From: Terrabacter sp. 28
GTDB lineage: Bacteria; Actinomycetota; Actinomycetes; Actinomycetales; Dermatophilaceae
NCBI GenBank assembly: GCA_000955875.1
Contig: JYOE01000019.1
Location: 1 to 33,742, forward strand
DNA: 33,742 bases
Direction: 5' to 3'
The position numbers and the translations under genes were made by a program. The notes beneath the pieces are model-generated. The model saw only the letters and a program-made list of their open reading frames with translations. It searched no databases and was not told the DNA's origin. Shown here one piece after another: positions 7,362 to 15,664 of the stretch (its first letter is position 1; each line of letters opens with the position of its first letter).

Positions 7362-7411
7362 CCGTCCACTTTCCGGGCGCCCGTTCCCCCGCGCGTGTCG
7401 CGAGTGGACGG
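7362..7411 (+). terminator. possible stem-loop terminator after the VOC gene
   Basis: CCGTCCACT (7362-7370) pairs perfectly with AGTGGACGG (7403-7411) across a 32-base GC-rich loop. It starts just after the VOC stop codon. No T tract follows, so its terminator role is tentative. The rest of the 259-base gap holds the promoter and operator of the downstream LacI gene. Confidence 0.4.
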
Positions 7412-7523
7412 GCGTCCTGCCATGTCCGAATCCTTCTGTGGGGCAGCGGGATTCGAGCTGATTGCGTATGCCGTCGCGTGGCCTCCTCCGGGGCCGCCGG
7501 GTCGGGCCGTGGTGGGGCGGCCC

Positions 7524-7552
7524 TTGCGCGGGCTGGGCGACCTGTGCAGTAT
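7524..7552 (+). promoter_or_regulatory. candidate sigma-70-type promoter of sugar operon 1
   Basis: TTGCGC (7524-7529), 17 bases, CAGTAT (7547-7552). The expected start of transcription near 7560 falls at the edge of the operator at 7564-7577, a layout suited to repression. The boxes are only fair matches. Confidence 0.4.
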
Positions 7553-7563
7553 GGAAGGGCAGA

Positions 7564-7577
7564 TGTAAGCGCTTACA
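7564..7577. promoter_or_regulatory. LacI-family operator TGTAAGCGCTTACA
   Basis: A perfect 14-base palindrome with the central CG of LacI-family operators, about 42 bases before the LacI gene and next to the candidate transcription start. It is the only copy I see in the window. Autoregulation of the whole lacI-to-GH3 operon is the simplest reading. Confidence 0.82.
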
Positions 7578-7619
7578 GAGCGCGAGCGGCTCAACGACGA
7601 GATGCGAGAGGTGGGACCA

Positions 7620-8720
7620 GTGGCGACAGCACGCAAGCCGGCCGCAGCCGGTTCCCTCAACGCATCGCACGTCGGGGCCACGATCTACTCCGTCGCCGAA
7701 CGCGCCGGCGTCTCCATCGCCACCGTCTCGCGCGTGCTCCAGGGCGCGGGCACGGTCTCTGCCAAGACCACGCAGAAGGTGCTCGACGCCGTCGACGAGC
7801 TCGACTACGTGCCCCTCGGCGCCGCCCGCAGCCTCGCCGTGCGCCACCACGAGGCCCACGGCCTCGTGCTCCCCGAGCTCACCGGCCCCTACTACTCCGA
7901 GCTGCTCATGGGTTTCGAGTCCCGTGCCGCGGAGCTCGGCCAGAGCGTCACGCTCATGCTCACCGAGGGCAAGGCCGACATCGCCCGCGCCGTGCGCCAG
8001 CTCGCCACCCACGTCGACGCCATCGCCGTGCTCGGCTCGGCCGCCATGCCCCCCGCCGTCGCCAAGGCGCTGCACGGCAAGAAGCCGGTCATCATCATCG
8101 CCGGGTCGCCGCAGGAGGGCATCGAGAGCGTCGGCGCCGAGAACGTCCACAGCGCCCAGAAGCTGACCGAGCACGTGCTCGGCCACGGCCGCCGCCGGCT
8201 GCTCTTCGTCGGTGACCCCGACGGCGCCCCCGACATCAGCGAGCGCCACGCCGGCTTCGTCGCCGCCCACCTCGCCCGGGACCTCGAGCCGGCCGAGCCG
8301 GTGCGCGTCCCCTTCCGCGAGGGTGAGGGCGAGGCCGTCGCCGAGCGCATCCTCGCGGGCGAGGTCAGCGCCGACGCGCTCGTGTGCGCCAACGACGAGC
8401 TCGCCCTGTCGATCATGAGCCACCTGCAGGACGCCGGCCGAGACGTGCCCGGCGACATCGCGGTGGTCGGCTGGGACGACGTCATGACCTCCCGATACGT
8501 GCGCCCGGGTATGACCACCGTGCGCCAACCCGTCCGTGAGCTCGGGGCGCTCGCGGCCGAACGCCTTCACCAACGCGTCCACGGGGCCGAGCTGCTCGCT
8601 GCTCCGCGCATCCTGCCGACCCAGGTGATCATCCGAGGCTCGTGCGGCTGTGCGGCCCGCCTTCGCGACGCCCCACCCACCCGTCGCACCACCACCTCCA
8701 CCACCTCCACCACCCCCTGA
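7620..8720 (+). CDS. LacI-family transcriptional regulator of sugar operon 1
   Basis: Cytoplasmic DNA-binding repressor. The N-terminal helix-turn-helix is [30 protein letters not shown], followed by the hinge LDYVPLGAARSLAVR that inserts into the operator minor groove. The remainder is a periplasmic-binding-protein-like sensor domain (GLVLPELTGPYYSELLMGFE to VIIRGSCGC), which should bind the inducing sugar. GTG 7620 is the chosen start because AGAGGTGGG lies just upstream; ATG 7602 is in frame. The last 15 residues are a Thr/Ser/Pro tail (RTTTSTTSTTP). It is the first gene of the operon, 45 bases before the binding-protein gene, and a perfect operator palindrome precedes it. Confidence 0.9.
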   Translation: MATARKPAAAGSLNASHVGATIYSVAERAGVSIATVSRVLQGAGTVSAKTTQKVLDAVDELDYVPLGAARSLAVRHHEAHGLVLPELTGPYYSELLMGFESRAAELGQSVTLMLTEGKADIARAVRQLATHVDAIAVLGSAAMPPAVAKALHGKKPVIIIAGSPQEGIESVGAENVHSAQKLTEHVLGHGRRRLLFVGDPDGAPDISERHAGFVAAHLARDLEPAEPVRVPFREGEGEAVAERILAGEVSADALVCANDELALSIMSHLQDAGRDVPGDIAVVGWDDVMTSRYVRPGMTTVRQPVRELGALAAERLHQRVHGAELLAAPRILPTQVIIRGSCGCAARLRDAPPTRRTTTSTTSTTP

Positions 8721-8765
8721 AACCCCCGCTCGTCTCGAAGAGCACCACAAGGAAGTGAGACACCG

Positions 8766-10052
8766 ATGAGACGCACCACTGCCATCACGGTCGCCTGCAT
8801 GGCGGCCACCGCCCTCACCGTGACCGCCTGCGGTCGCGACGGCGAGAACGGCGGTTCCGGCGCGGCACAGACCGGCGCTGCCGTCAGCTCCGGCAAGGCC
8901 ACCGGCGAGATCACCGTCTGGGCCATGGGCGCCGAGGGTGACAACCTCCCCAAGCTCACCAAGGACTTCGAGACCGCCAACCCCGGCGTCAAGGTCAAGG
9001 TCACGGCGATCCCGTGGGACGCCGCCCACGACAAGTTCACGGCCGCTATCGCCGCCGGCAAGACGCCGGACGTCGCGATGGTCGGCACGACGTGGATGGG
9101 CGAGTTCGCCGCCAGCGACGCGCTCGACCCCACGCCGGCACAGGTCGACAAGTCCGCGTTCTTCGAGGGCGCCCAGAAGACGACCGAGGTGAACGGCACC
9201 TCCTACGGCATCCCGTGGTACGTCGAGACCCGCGTGCTCTTCTACCGCACCGACCTCGCCAAGAAGGCCGGCTACGACGCCGCGCCCACCGACTGGCAGG
9301 GCCTGAAGGACATGGCCAAGGCCATGCAGACCAAGGCCGGCGCCAAGTGGGGCATCGGCCTGCAGGCCGGCGGCGAGGGCTCCTGGCAGACCCTCATGCC
9401 GTTCGCGTGGTCCGAGGGCGCCGACCTCACCAAGGACGGCGGCAAGGGCTACAACTTCGACAGCCCGCAGATCCTCAAGGCGGCGCAGTACTACCAGTCG
9501 TTCTTCACCGACGGCATCTCCAACAAGGCCGCCCCGGCGACCCCGACGACCGAGCCGGACTTCGCCAAGGGCACGGTCCCGATGTTCATCTCCGGTCCGT
9601 GGATGATGTCGGCCGTCGAGAAGGTCGGCGGCCCCGGCTTCAAGGACAAGTACAACGTCGCGCCGATCCCGGCCGGCTCGGCCGGCTCCTCGTCGTTCGT
9701 CGGCGGCTCGAACTTCGTCGTCTTCAAGAACACGAAGAACCGCGACACCTCGTGGAAGTTCGTCAACTGGCTGGCCGACCCCAAGGTGCAGGCCAAGTGG
9801 TACACGCTGTCGACCGACCTGCCGTCGGTCAAGAGCGCGTGGCAGGACCCGACCCTCGCCTCCGACAAGAAGCTCGCCGTCTTCGGCAAGCAGCTCGAGA
9901 CCGCCAAGGCCCCGCCGTCGTTCCCGACGTGGGAGCAGGCCGTCAAGGCCCTCGACACCGAGCTCGAGAAGGTCACCAAGAGCGGCGAGGACCCGGCGAC
10001 CGGCCTCAAGAACGCCCAGCAGCAGGCCGACTCCATCGGCACGGGCATGTGA
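8766..10052 (+). CDS. ABC sugar transporter, substrate-binding lipoprotein (operon 1)
   Basis: Extracellular solute-binding protein, family 1, of a carbohydrate ABC importer, 428 residues. The signal peptide ends in a lipobox LTVTAC with Cys22, so the mature protein is membrane-anchored by lipid. Binding-protein features include ITVWAMGAEGDNLPKLTKDFETANPGVKV, GKTPDVAMVGTTWMGEF, IPWYVETRVLFYRTDL and MFISGPWMM. AAGGAAG precedes ATG 8766. The permease gene starts 4 bases after the stop. Given the enzymes in the operon, the ligand is probably a beta-glucooligosaccharide, perhaps a sophorooligosaccharide; that is inference from context. Codon use is strongly biased to C/G endings, as expected for a highly expressed gene. 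Confidence 0.92.
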   Translation: MRRTTAITVACMAATALTVTACGRDGENGGSGAAQTGAAVSSGKATGEITVWAMGAEGDNLPKLTKDFETANPGVKVKVTAIPWDAAHDKFTAAIAAGKTPDVAMVGTTWMGEFAASDALDPTPAQVDKSAFFEGAQKTTEVNGTSYGIPWYVETRVLFYRTDLAKKAGYDAAPTDWQGLKDMAKAMQTKAGAKWGIGLQAGGEGSWQTLMPFAWSEGADLTKDGGKGYNFDSPQILKAAQYYQSFFTDGISNKAAPATPTTEPDFAKGTVPMFISGPWMMSAVEKVGGPGFKDKYNVAPIPAGSAGSSSFVGGSNFVVFKNTKNRDTSWKFVNWLADPKVQAKWYTLSTDLPSVKSAWQDPTLASDKKLAVFGKQLETAKAPPSFPTWEQAVKALDTELEKVTKSGEDPATGLKNAQQQADSIGTGM

Positions 10053-10056
10053 TCGC

Positions 10057-11064
10057 ATGACCGCCCAGACCGGCACGACCGGGTCCCCCACCGGGCCCGT
10101 GACGCCAGCCCCGGCAGCCACCGCGGGGCGACCTGACGACAGGTCGCCCCACGGGGCGGGGGAGGCAGGCGCCCAGCGCCGGGGAACGTCCCGCGCCCGG
10201 GAGGGGCGGGCGGCCTGGATCCTCGCGATCCCCTTCTGCCTGCTCTTCCTCGCCTTCACGGCCTGGCCGGTGCTCCAGTCGCTCTTCATGAGCATCACCG
10301 ACACGAGGGCACGCGACCTGCGAAAGCCCTTCTCGGTCAACATCATCGGCTTCGACAACTTCGCGAAGGCGCTGTCCGACCCGATCTTCCGCAAGGCTGC
10401 TGCCAACACGGCGTACTTCGTGCTCGTCGGCGTGCCGCTGACGCTCGTGCTCGCCCTGGCCGCGGCCCTCGCGCTCGACAAGGGCATCACCCGGTTCCGC
10501 GCGATCTTCCGGCTCGGCTTCTACCTGCCGGTCATCACCTCGATCGTCGCGGTCGCCGTCGTGTGGCGTTTCCTCCTGCAGGACCCGGGCGGCCTCATCA
10601 ACACCGTGCTCGGCTGGGTCGGCATCAGCGGCCCGAACTGGCTCGGCGACCCCGACTGGTCGATGCCGGCGCTCATCATCATGGCGGCGTGGCGCAACTT
10701 CGGCACGGCGATGATCATCTTCCTCGCCGGCCTGCAGGCGGTGCCGGCCGAGCTGCACGAGGCGGCGGCCATCGACGGCGCCAACGCGTGGAAGAGGTTC
10801 CGGCACGTCACGCTGCCGCTGCTGCGCCCGACGATGCTCTTCGTCATGGTGACCACCTCGATCGGCTACCTCCAGGTGTTCGAGGAGCCCTTCGTCATGA
10901 CCAAGGGCGGCCCGCTCAACAGCACCATGACGGTGTCCTACTACACGTACCAGCAGTTCGGCTTCGGCAACTACGGCCTCGCGTCGGCGATGAGCTACCT
11001 CATCTTCGTCGTCATCGCGATCGTCACGGCGCTCCAGTTCCGGCTGCTCCGAGAGAGGACCTGA
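10057..11064 (+). CDS. ABC sugar transporter permease, MalF type (operon 1)
   Basis: Integral membrane subunit of the importer, 335 residues. A long polar N-terminal tail of about 50 residues, rich in Thr, Gly, Pro and Arg, precedes the first membrane segment (AWILAIPFCLLFLAFTAWPVL). Further segments follow, and the ATPase-docking EAA loop is EAAAIDGANAWKRFRHVTLPLLRP. The tail codes for a perfect 11-bp stem with a 4-base loop at 10125-10150. It works with the second permease (2 bases downstream of its stop) to form the translocation pore. No ATP-binding subunit is encoded in the operon. Confidence 0.92.
   Translation: MTAQTGTTGSPTGPVTPAPAATAGRPDDRSPHGAGEAGAQRRGTSRAREGRAAWILAIPFCLLFLAFTAWPVLQSLFMSITDTRARDLRKPFSVNIIGFDNFAKALSDPIFRKAAANTAYFVLVGVPLTLVLALAAALALDKGITRFRAIFRLGFYLPVITSIVAVAVVWRFLLQDPGGLINTVLGWVGISGPNWLGDPDWSMPALIIMAAWRNFGTAMIIFLAGLQAVPAELHEAAAIDGANAWKRFRHVTLPLLRPTMLFVMVTTSIGYLQVFEEPFVMTKGGPLNSTMTVSYYTYQQFGFGNYGLASAMSYLIFVVIAIVTALQFRLLRERT
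10125..10150 (+). promoter_or_regulatory. strong hairpin in the 5' coding region of the MalF-type permease (operon 1)
   Basis: GGGGCGACCTG (10125-10135), loop ACGA (10136-10139), CAGGTCGCCCC (10140-10150): an uninterrupted 11-bp GC-rich stem. It lies about 70 bases after the binding-protein stop codon, inside codons 23-32 of the permease. It could stabilise the upstream message end or slow transcription or translation into the permease. A similar structure sits at the same place in operon 2. Confidence 0.85.
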
Positions 11065-11066
11065 CC

Positions 11067-11987
11067 ATGTCCGTCGACACCGCACCTCGTCCTGTCGGCA
11101 AGCCCGGTCAGTCCGGTCCGTCCGGTCCCCGGAGCCGCGACAGCAAGCCGCGTCTCGGCATGGTCGGGTCGAGCCAGGGCAGCAAGTGGTGGCTCTACGT
11201 CATCCTCACCGTCGCCCTCGTGGCCGTGATCGCGCCGTTCATCTGGATGGTGCTCGGCAGCTTCAAGAACGAGGGCGAGCTGCGGCAGGTGCCCCCGACC
11301 TGGCTGCCCGAGAGCGCCTCGCTCGACAACTACACGCAGCTGTTCGACAAGCTGAGCTTCGGCCAGTTCTTCACCAACTCGATCGTCGTCGCGGTCGTCG
11401 TGACCATCGGCAACCTCGTGTTCTGCTCGATGCTCGGCTACGCCCTCGCCATGCTCGACTTCAAGGGCAAGCGCGTCATCTTCGTCGCCGTCATGACGAC
11501 GCTGATGATCCCGGGTGTCGTCACGTTCGTGCCGCTCTTCGTGCTCGTCGCGAACGCCGGCCTCATCGACTCGCTGCCCGGTCTGTTCCTGCCGTTCCTC
11601 GTCAGCCCGTTCGGCGTCTTCCTCATGCGCCAGTTCATCCTGGGGCTGCCCAAGGACCTGCTCGACGCCGGCCGCGTCGACGGGGCGGGCGAGCTGCGGA
11701 TCTTCTGGAAGATCATCCTGCCGCTCTGCGGGCCGGCCCTGGCGACGCTCGGCATCCTCACCTTCCTCGGCAGCTGGAACAACTTCCTGTGGCCGCTCGT
11801 CGTGGCGCAGTCGGAGGACAAGTACACGCTCCCCGTCGCGCTCGCCCTCTACTCGACCGGCCAGAACAGCACCAACTACGGCCTGCTGCTCGCCGGCGCC
11901 ACGGTCGTCATCGTCCCGATCCTCGTGGTCTTCCTCGTCTTCCAGAAGCGCTTCATCGAGGGGATCGCCACCACCGGCCTCAAGTGA
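11067..11987 (+). CDS. ABC sugar transporter permease, MalG type (operon 1)
   Basis: Second membrane subunit, 306 residues. A polar tail of about 40 residues is followed by the first membrane segment (WWLYVILTVALVAVIAPFIWMVLGSFK). The EAA loop reads DAGRVDGAGELRIFWKIILPLCGPAL, and the C-terminus ends in KRFIEGIATTGLK, the usual MalG-type ending. ATG 11067 is 2 bases after the stop of the first permease and follows GAGAGGACC, which fixes the start; the open frame extending upstream is a shadow of the first permease. It pairs with the MalF-type subunit and needs an ATPase encoded elsewhere. Confidence 0.92.
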   Translation: MSVDTAPRPVGKPGQSGPSGPRSRDSKPRLGMVGSSQGSKWWLYVILTVALVAVIAPFIWMVLGSFKNEGELRQVPPTWLPESASLDNYTQLFDKLSFGQFFTNSIVVAVVVTIGNLVFCSMLGYALAMLDFKGKRVIFVAVMTTLMIPGVVTFVPLFVLVANAGLIDSLPGLFLPFLVSPFGVFLMRQFILGLPKDLLDAGRVDGAGELRIFWKIILPLCGPALATLGILTFLGSWNNFLWPLVVAQSEDKYTLPVALALYSTGQNSTNYGLLLAGATVVIVPILVVFLVFQKRFIEGIATTGLK

Positions 11988-12022
11988 CCCGAGTGTCCGA
12001 CCCACTGAACGGAGCACCGCCC

Positions 12023-13642
12023 ATGCAGTTCCCCGCCAAGCAGACCTCCGCCACCCGTCCGAGCCGCCGCTCGTTGCTCGTGGGCGGGGCGGCCTCGGTC
12101 GCCGCCTTCGCCCTCGCCCCCAGCCCGAGCGCGCGCGCCGCCGGCGCCCCCGCGTTCGTCCGGAGCACCCCCACCCTCGCGCTCGACAAGGGGCGCGTGC
12201 ACACGTGGGCCGCCGACACGTGGCGCAGCCTCGTTGCGATGACCGACCCCAAGACCGGGCTCCCGGCCGACAACATCCCCGAGTCGCTCGCCGCCGGTGA
12301 CCGCTCCGGCTACACCTCGCCGACGAACATCGGCGGCTACCTGTGGTCGACGGTCGTCGCCCGTGAGCTCGGGATCATCACCGCGGGCGAGGCGTCCGCG
12401 CGGCTCGTGCGCACCCTGCGCACCGTCGAGGCGATGGAGCACCACACGCCGAGCGGCATGTACTTCAACTGGTACGACGAGGCGACCGCCGAGACGCTGC
12501 ACACGTGGCCCGGCTCGGGCGACAAGGTCGTCCCCTTCTGCTCGAGCGTCGACAACGGCTGGCTGGGCGCCGCCCTCCTCGTGGTCCAGCAGTCCGACGC
12601 GGCCGCCCGGCCCTGGGCCCAGCGGATCTTCGACCGCATGCGCTGGGACGCCTTCTACAACGACAACAGCGACCCCGCCCACCAGGTGCGCACCGGCGGC
12701 CTCATCCACGGCGGCTTCTACCCGTACGAGAACGGACGCCCCGGCGGCACCTACCAGGGCACCCACATCAGCGGCGACCCCGTCTGGCTCACGACGCACC
12801 ACTACGACACGACGGTGTCCGAGACCCGCATCACGAGCTACCTCGGCATCATCACCGGCCAGATCCCGCCCAAGCAGTACTTCGCGATGTGGCGCACCTT
12901 CCCGGCCACGTGCGACTGGTCGTGGCACGAGATGCAGCCGGTCGGCGAGAACCGCACCTACTACGGCATCGACGTCTACGAGGGCGCCTACACCTACCGC
13001 GGAATGCACATCGTCCCGGGCTGGGGTGGCTCGATGTTCGAGGAGCTCATGCCCGACGTCTTCGTCGACGAGGCAGCCTGGGCGCCGCGGTCATGGGGCC
13101 GCAACCACGTGCTGCACGTCCGGGCCCAGCGCGAGCACGGCCTCCTCGAGGCCGGCTACGGCTACTGGGGTTTCAGCCCCTCGAGCAACCCGGCCGGGGG
13201 CTACCGCGAGTACGGCGTCGACGCGCTCGGGCTCAACCCCACCGGCTACATGTCCGACCAGGAGAGCACCAACTACGACCCCGGCTTCGGCACGTGCCGG
13301 GCGGCGACGAACCCGAACCCGACGTACGGCGACGGCGTCGTGACGCCGCACGCGTCGTTCCTGGCCATGCAGCACGAGCCCGGCGAGGCCTTCACGAACC
13401 TCGCCGCCATCCAGGCCGACTTCGACTCCTACGGGCGGGGTGGCTTCTTCGACGCCATCGCGGTGAAGTCCGGCACGGTCGCGCGGCGCTACCTCTCCCT
13501 CGACCAGGCGATGATCATGGGCGCAGTCGGAAACGTGCTGGGCGACAGCGTGATCCGCCGCGCGTTCTCCACCCCGGCGGTCCGCAACGCGCTGCAGCCG
13601 GTCATCGGCATCGAGGAGTTCGGCGCGAGCCCGGTCGGCTGA
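12023..13642 (+). CDS. Tat-exported glycoamylase-fold glycoside hydrolase (GH144-related; possible endo-beta-1,2-glucanase)
   Basis: A 539-residue exported enzyme. The signal begins with a twin-arginine motif (RPSRRSLLVGG, Arg15-16) and ends near SARAAGA (about residue 41). The body has the (alpha/alpha)6 'glycoamylase' domain (Pfam PF10091): TNIGGYLWSTVVARELGII, SGMYFNWYD, FCSSVDNGWLGAALLVV, RTFPATCDWSWHEMQPVG, YEGAYTYRGMHIVPGWGGSMFEELMPD and SWGRNHVLHV, YGYWGFSPSSNP. Acidic residues in the NWYD, VDNGW, WSWHE and YEGAY motifs are candidate catalytic or binding groups. Characterised relatives in GH144 and in the domain of cyclic glucan synthases act on beta-1,2-glucan, so that substrate is inferred. 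ATG 12023 follows GGAG by 8 bases. It lies between the permeases and GH3. Confidence 0.82.
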   Translation: MQFPAKQTSATRPSRRSLLVGGAASVAAFALAPSPSARAAGAPAFVRSTPTLALDKGRVHTWAADTWRSLVAMTDPKTGLPADNIPESLAAGDRSGYTSPTNIGGYLWSTVVARELGIITAGEASARLVRTLRTVEAMEHHTPSGMYFNWYDEATAETLHTWPGSGDKVVPFCSSVDNGWLGAALLVVQQSDAAARPWAQRIFDRMRWDAFYNDNSDPAHQVRTGGLIHGGFYPYENGRPGGTYQGTHISGDPVWLTTHHYDTTVSETRITSYLGIITGQIPPKQYFAMWRTFPATCDWSWHEMQPVGENRTYYGIDVYEGAYTYRGMHIVPGWGGSMFEELMPDVFVDEAAWAPRSWGRNHVLHVRAQREHGLLEAGYGYWGFSPSSNPAGGYREYGVDALGLNPTGYMSDQESTNYDPGFGTCRAATNPNPTYGDGVVTPHASFLAMQHEPGEAFTNLAAIQADFDSYGRGGFFDAIAVKSGTVARRYLSLDQAMIMGAVGNVLGDSVIRRAFSTPAVRNALQPVIGIEEFGASPVG

Positions 13643-13688
13643 CCGGCCGCACGCCAGGACGAGAGACCCACTACGAAAGGCGGCACGC

Positions 13689-15515
13689 GTGCGCCCCGAG
13701 CTCAGCACCACGGACGACGGAGTGGAGTACCGCGACCTCAACGGCAACGGCCGGATGGATCCCTACGAGGACCCTCGGCTCGACGTCGCGTCGCGGGTCG
13801 AGGACCTGCTCGGGCGGCTCTCCCTCGAGGAGAAGGTCGGCCTGATGTTCCAGACGGTCATCGAAGCCGGCGCCGACGGCTCGCTGCTCGAGCACCCCGG
13901 CAACATCAGCAAGTCGCCGACGAGCACCGTGGTGCTCGAGAAGCACCTGAGCCACTTCAACGTCCACGCGCTCGACGACCCCCGCATGGCGGCGCGCTGG
14001 AGCAACCAGCTCCAGGCGCTCGCCGAGCGCACACCGCACGGCATACCCGTGACGGTGTCGACCGACCCGCGGCACGCGTTCATCGAGAACGTGGGCGTCT
14101 CGTTCTCGGCAGGCGCGTTCTCGCAGTGGCCCGAGCCGCTCGGGCTCGCGGCCCTGCGTGACCCCGAGGCCGTATGCCGTTTCGCCGACGTCGCGCGCCA
14201 GGAGTACGTCGCGGTCGGCATCCGCGCGGCCCTGCACCCCACGCTCGACCTCGCGACCGAGCCGCGCTGGGCGCGCCAGGCCGGCACGTTCGGCCAGGAC
14301 CCCGACCTCGTCACCGAGCTCGGCGTCGCGTATCTCAAGGGTTTCCAAGGGGACTCGCTCGGCTCGGACAGCGTCGCGTGCACGAGCAAGCACTTCCCCG
14401 GTGGCGGCCCGCAGAAGGACGGCGAGGACGCGCACTTCCCCTACGGGCGCGAGCAGGTCTATCCCGGTGGCCGCTTCGACGACCACCTCAAGCCGTTCCC
14501 GCCGATCATCGAGGCGGGCACGGCCGGGATCATGCCCTACTACGGCATGCCCATCGACCTCGAGGTCGACGGCGAGCCGATCGAGCCGATCGGCTTCGGC
14601 TACAACAAGCAGGTCGTGACCGGCCTGCTCCGCGAGAAGCTCGGCTACGACGGCGTCGTCGTCACCGACTGGGAGCTGGTCAACGACAACCACGTCGGCG
14701 ACCAGGTGCTCCCGGCCCGCGCGTGGGGGGTCGAGCACCTCGACCCGCACGGTCGCATGGAGCTCATCCTCGAGGCCGGCGCCGACCAGTTCGGTGGCGA
14801 GGAGTGCGTCGACATCCTGCTCGACCTCGTCGCGCAGGGGCGCGTCACCGAGGCCCGAGTCGACGAGTCGGCGCGCCGGATCCTCGCCGTGAAGTTCCGG
14901 CTCGGCCTGTTCGACGACCCCTACGTCGACGAGGACGCTGCCGCTGAGACCGTCGGTCGCCAGGACTTCCGCGACGAAGGGTATGCCGCGCAGGCCCGTT
15001 CGGTGACCGTGCTGCACAACGAGGACGGCCGGCTGCCGCTCGAGCAGGGGCTGCGCATCTACGCCGAGCGCGTGTCGCCCGAGGCGGTCGTCAAGCACGG
15101 CAAGCTCGTCGACCGCCCGGAGGACGCCGACGTCGCCGTGGTGCGGCTGACGGCGCCCTTCGACCCGCGCTCGGACCTCTTCCTCGAGTCGTGGTTCCAC
15201 CAGGGGTCGCTCGACTTCCCGCCGGGGCTCATCGCGAGGCTCGAGCGCATCGCGGCGGTGTGCCCGCTCGTCGTCGACGTCGTGCTCGACCGGCCCGCGG
15301 TCGTGACGCCGCTGCTGCGCATCGCGTCGGCCGTCGTCGGCAGCTACGGCAGCAGCGACGACGCGCTGCTCGACGCGGTCACGGGCACCATCGCGCCGGT
15401 CGGGCGGCTTCCCTTCGACCTGCCCCGGTCGATGGACCAGGTGCGGGCCCACGGCGAGGACGTGCCCGGCTACGACGACCCGCTGCTCCCGTTCGGCCAC
15501 GGCCTGACCATCTGA
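13689..15515 (+). CDS. cytoplasmic glycoside hydrolase family 3 (beta-glucosidase type)
   Basis: GH3 exo-acting beta-glycosidase, 608 residues, with no signal peptide, so it should hydrolyse imported oligosaccharides in the cytoplasm. The TIM-barrel domain includes LSLEEKVGLMFQ, TSKHFPGGGPQKDGEDAHFP (Lys234-His235 substrate-binding region) and the nucleophile Asp327 in DGVVVTDWEL. The second alpha/beta domain runs from about residue 430 to the end (SYGSSDDALLDAVTG, LPFDLPRSMDQV), and there is no fibronectin III domain. Residues 16-28 (DLNGNGRMDPYED) form an EF-hand-like calcium loop near the N-terminus, seen in some GH3 enzymes. The start is GTG 13689 behind GAAAGGCGG. It is the last gene of operon 1, and a strong terminator follows. 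Confidence 0.9.
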   Translation: MRPELSTTDDGVEYRDLNGNGRMDPYEDPRLDVASRVEDLLGRLSLEEKVGLMFQTVIEAGADGSLLEHPGNISKSPTSTVVLEKHLSHFNVHALDDPRMAARWSNQLQALAERTPHGIPVTVSTDPRHAFIENVGVSFSAGAFSQWPEPLGLAALRDPEAVCRFADVARQEYVAVGIRAALHPTLDLATEPRWARQAGTFGQDPDLVTELGVAYLKGFQGDSLGSDSVACTSKHFPGGGPQKDGEDAHFPYGREQVYPGGRFDDHLKPFPPIIEAGTAGIMPYYGMPIDLEVDGEPIEPIGFGYNKQVVTGLLREKLGYDGVVVTDWELVNDNHVGDQVLPARAWGVEHLDPHGRMELILEAGADQFGGEECVDILLDLVAQGRVTEARVDESARRILAVKFRLGLFDDPYVDEDAAAETVGRQDFRDEGYAAQARSVTVLHNEDGRLPLEQGLRIYAERVSPEAVVKHGKLVDRPEDADVAVVRLTAPFDPRSDLFLESWFHQGSLDFPPGLIARLERIAAVCPLVVDVVLDRPAVVTPLLRIASAVVGSYGSSDDALLDAVTGTIAPVGRLPFDLPRSMDQVRAHGEDVPGYDDPLLPFGHGLTI

Positions 15516-15596
15516 GACCCCTCCCGAACGGAGGTCCCAAGGCAGGCACTCACTCCCCCCAGGGTGTGACCCCCTCGCACCCCGAGTGCCCGGCGA

Positions 15597-15626
15597 GCCC
15601 CGGTCGCTACCCACCGCGACCGGGGC
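15597..15626. terminator. strong stem-loop terminator shared by operon 1 and the convergent DUF2630 gene
   Basis: GCCCCGGTCGC (15597-15607), loop TACCCACC, GCGACCGGGGC (15616-15626): an 11-bp perfect GC stem. It lies 82 bases after the GH3 stop and 39 bases beyond the end of the minus-strand DUF2630 gene, so it can end both transcripts. There is no long T run, as is common in actinobacteria. A weaker GGCACTC/GAGTGCC pairing (15545-15551 with 15584-15590) precedes it. Confidence 0.82.
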
Positions 15627-15664
15627 CTCGTCGTGCCTGCGCCGGTGCGTCGGTCGTGCGGGCG

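Noticed and set aside
7347..10490. Very long minus-strand open frame (over 1000 codons) across operon 1
   Set aside because: It lies antisense to the LacI, binding-protein and permease genes, is rich in Arg, Gly, Asp and Leu without any fold, and is explained by GC-biased third codon positions.
14040..14178. GTATGCC copies as codon-usage by-products
   Set aside because: The word appears in all codon phases, on both strands and in intergenic DNA, so codon preference for Tyr-Ala cannot account for it.
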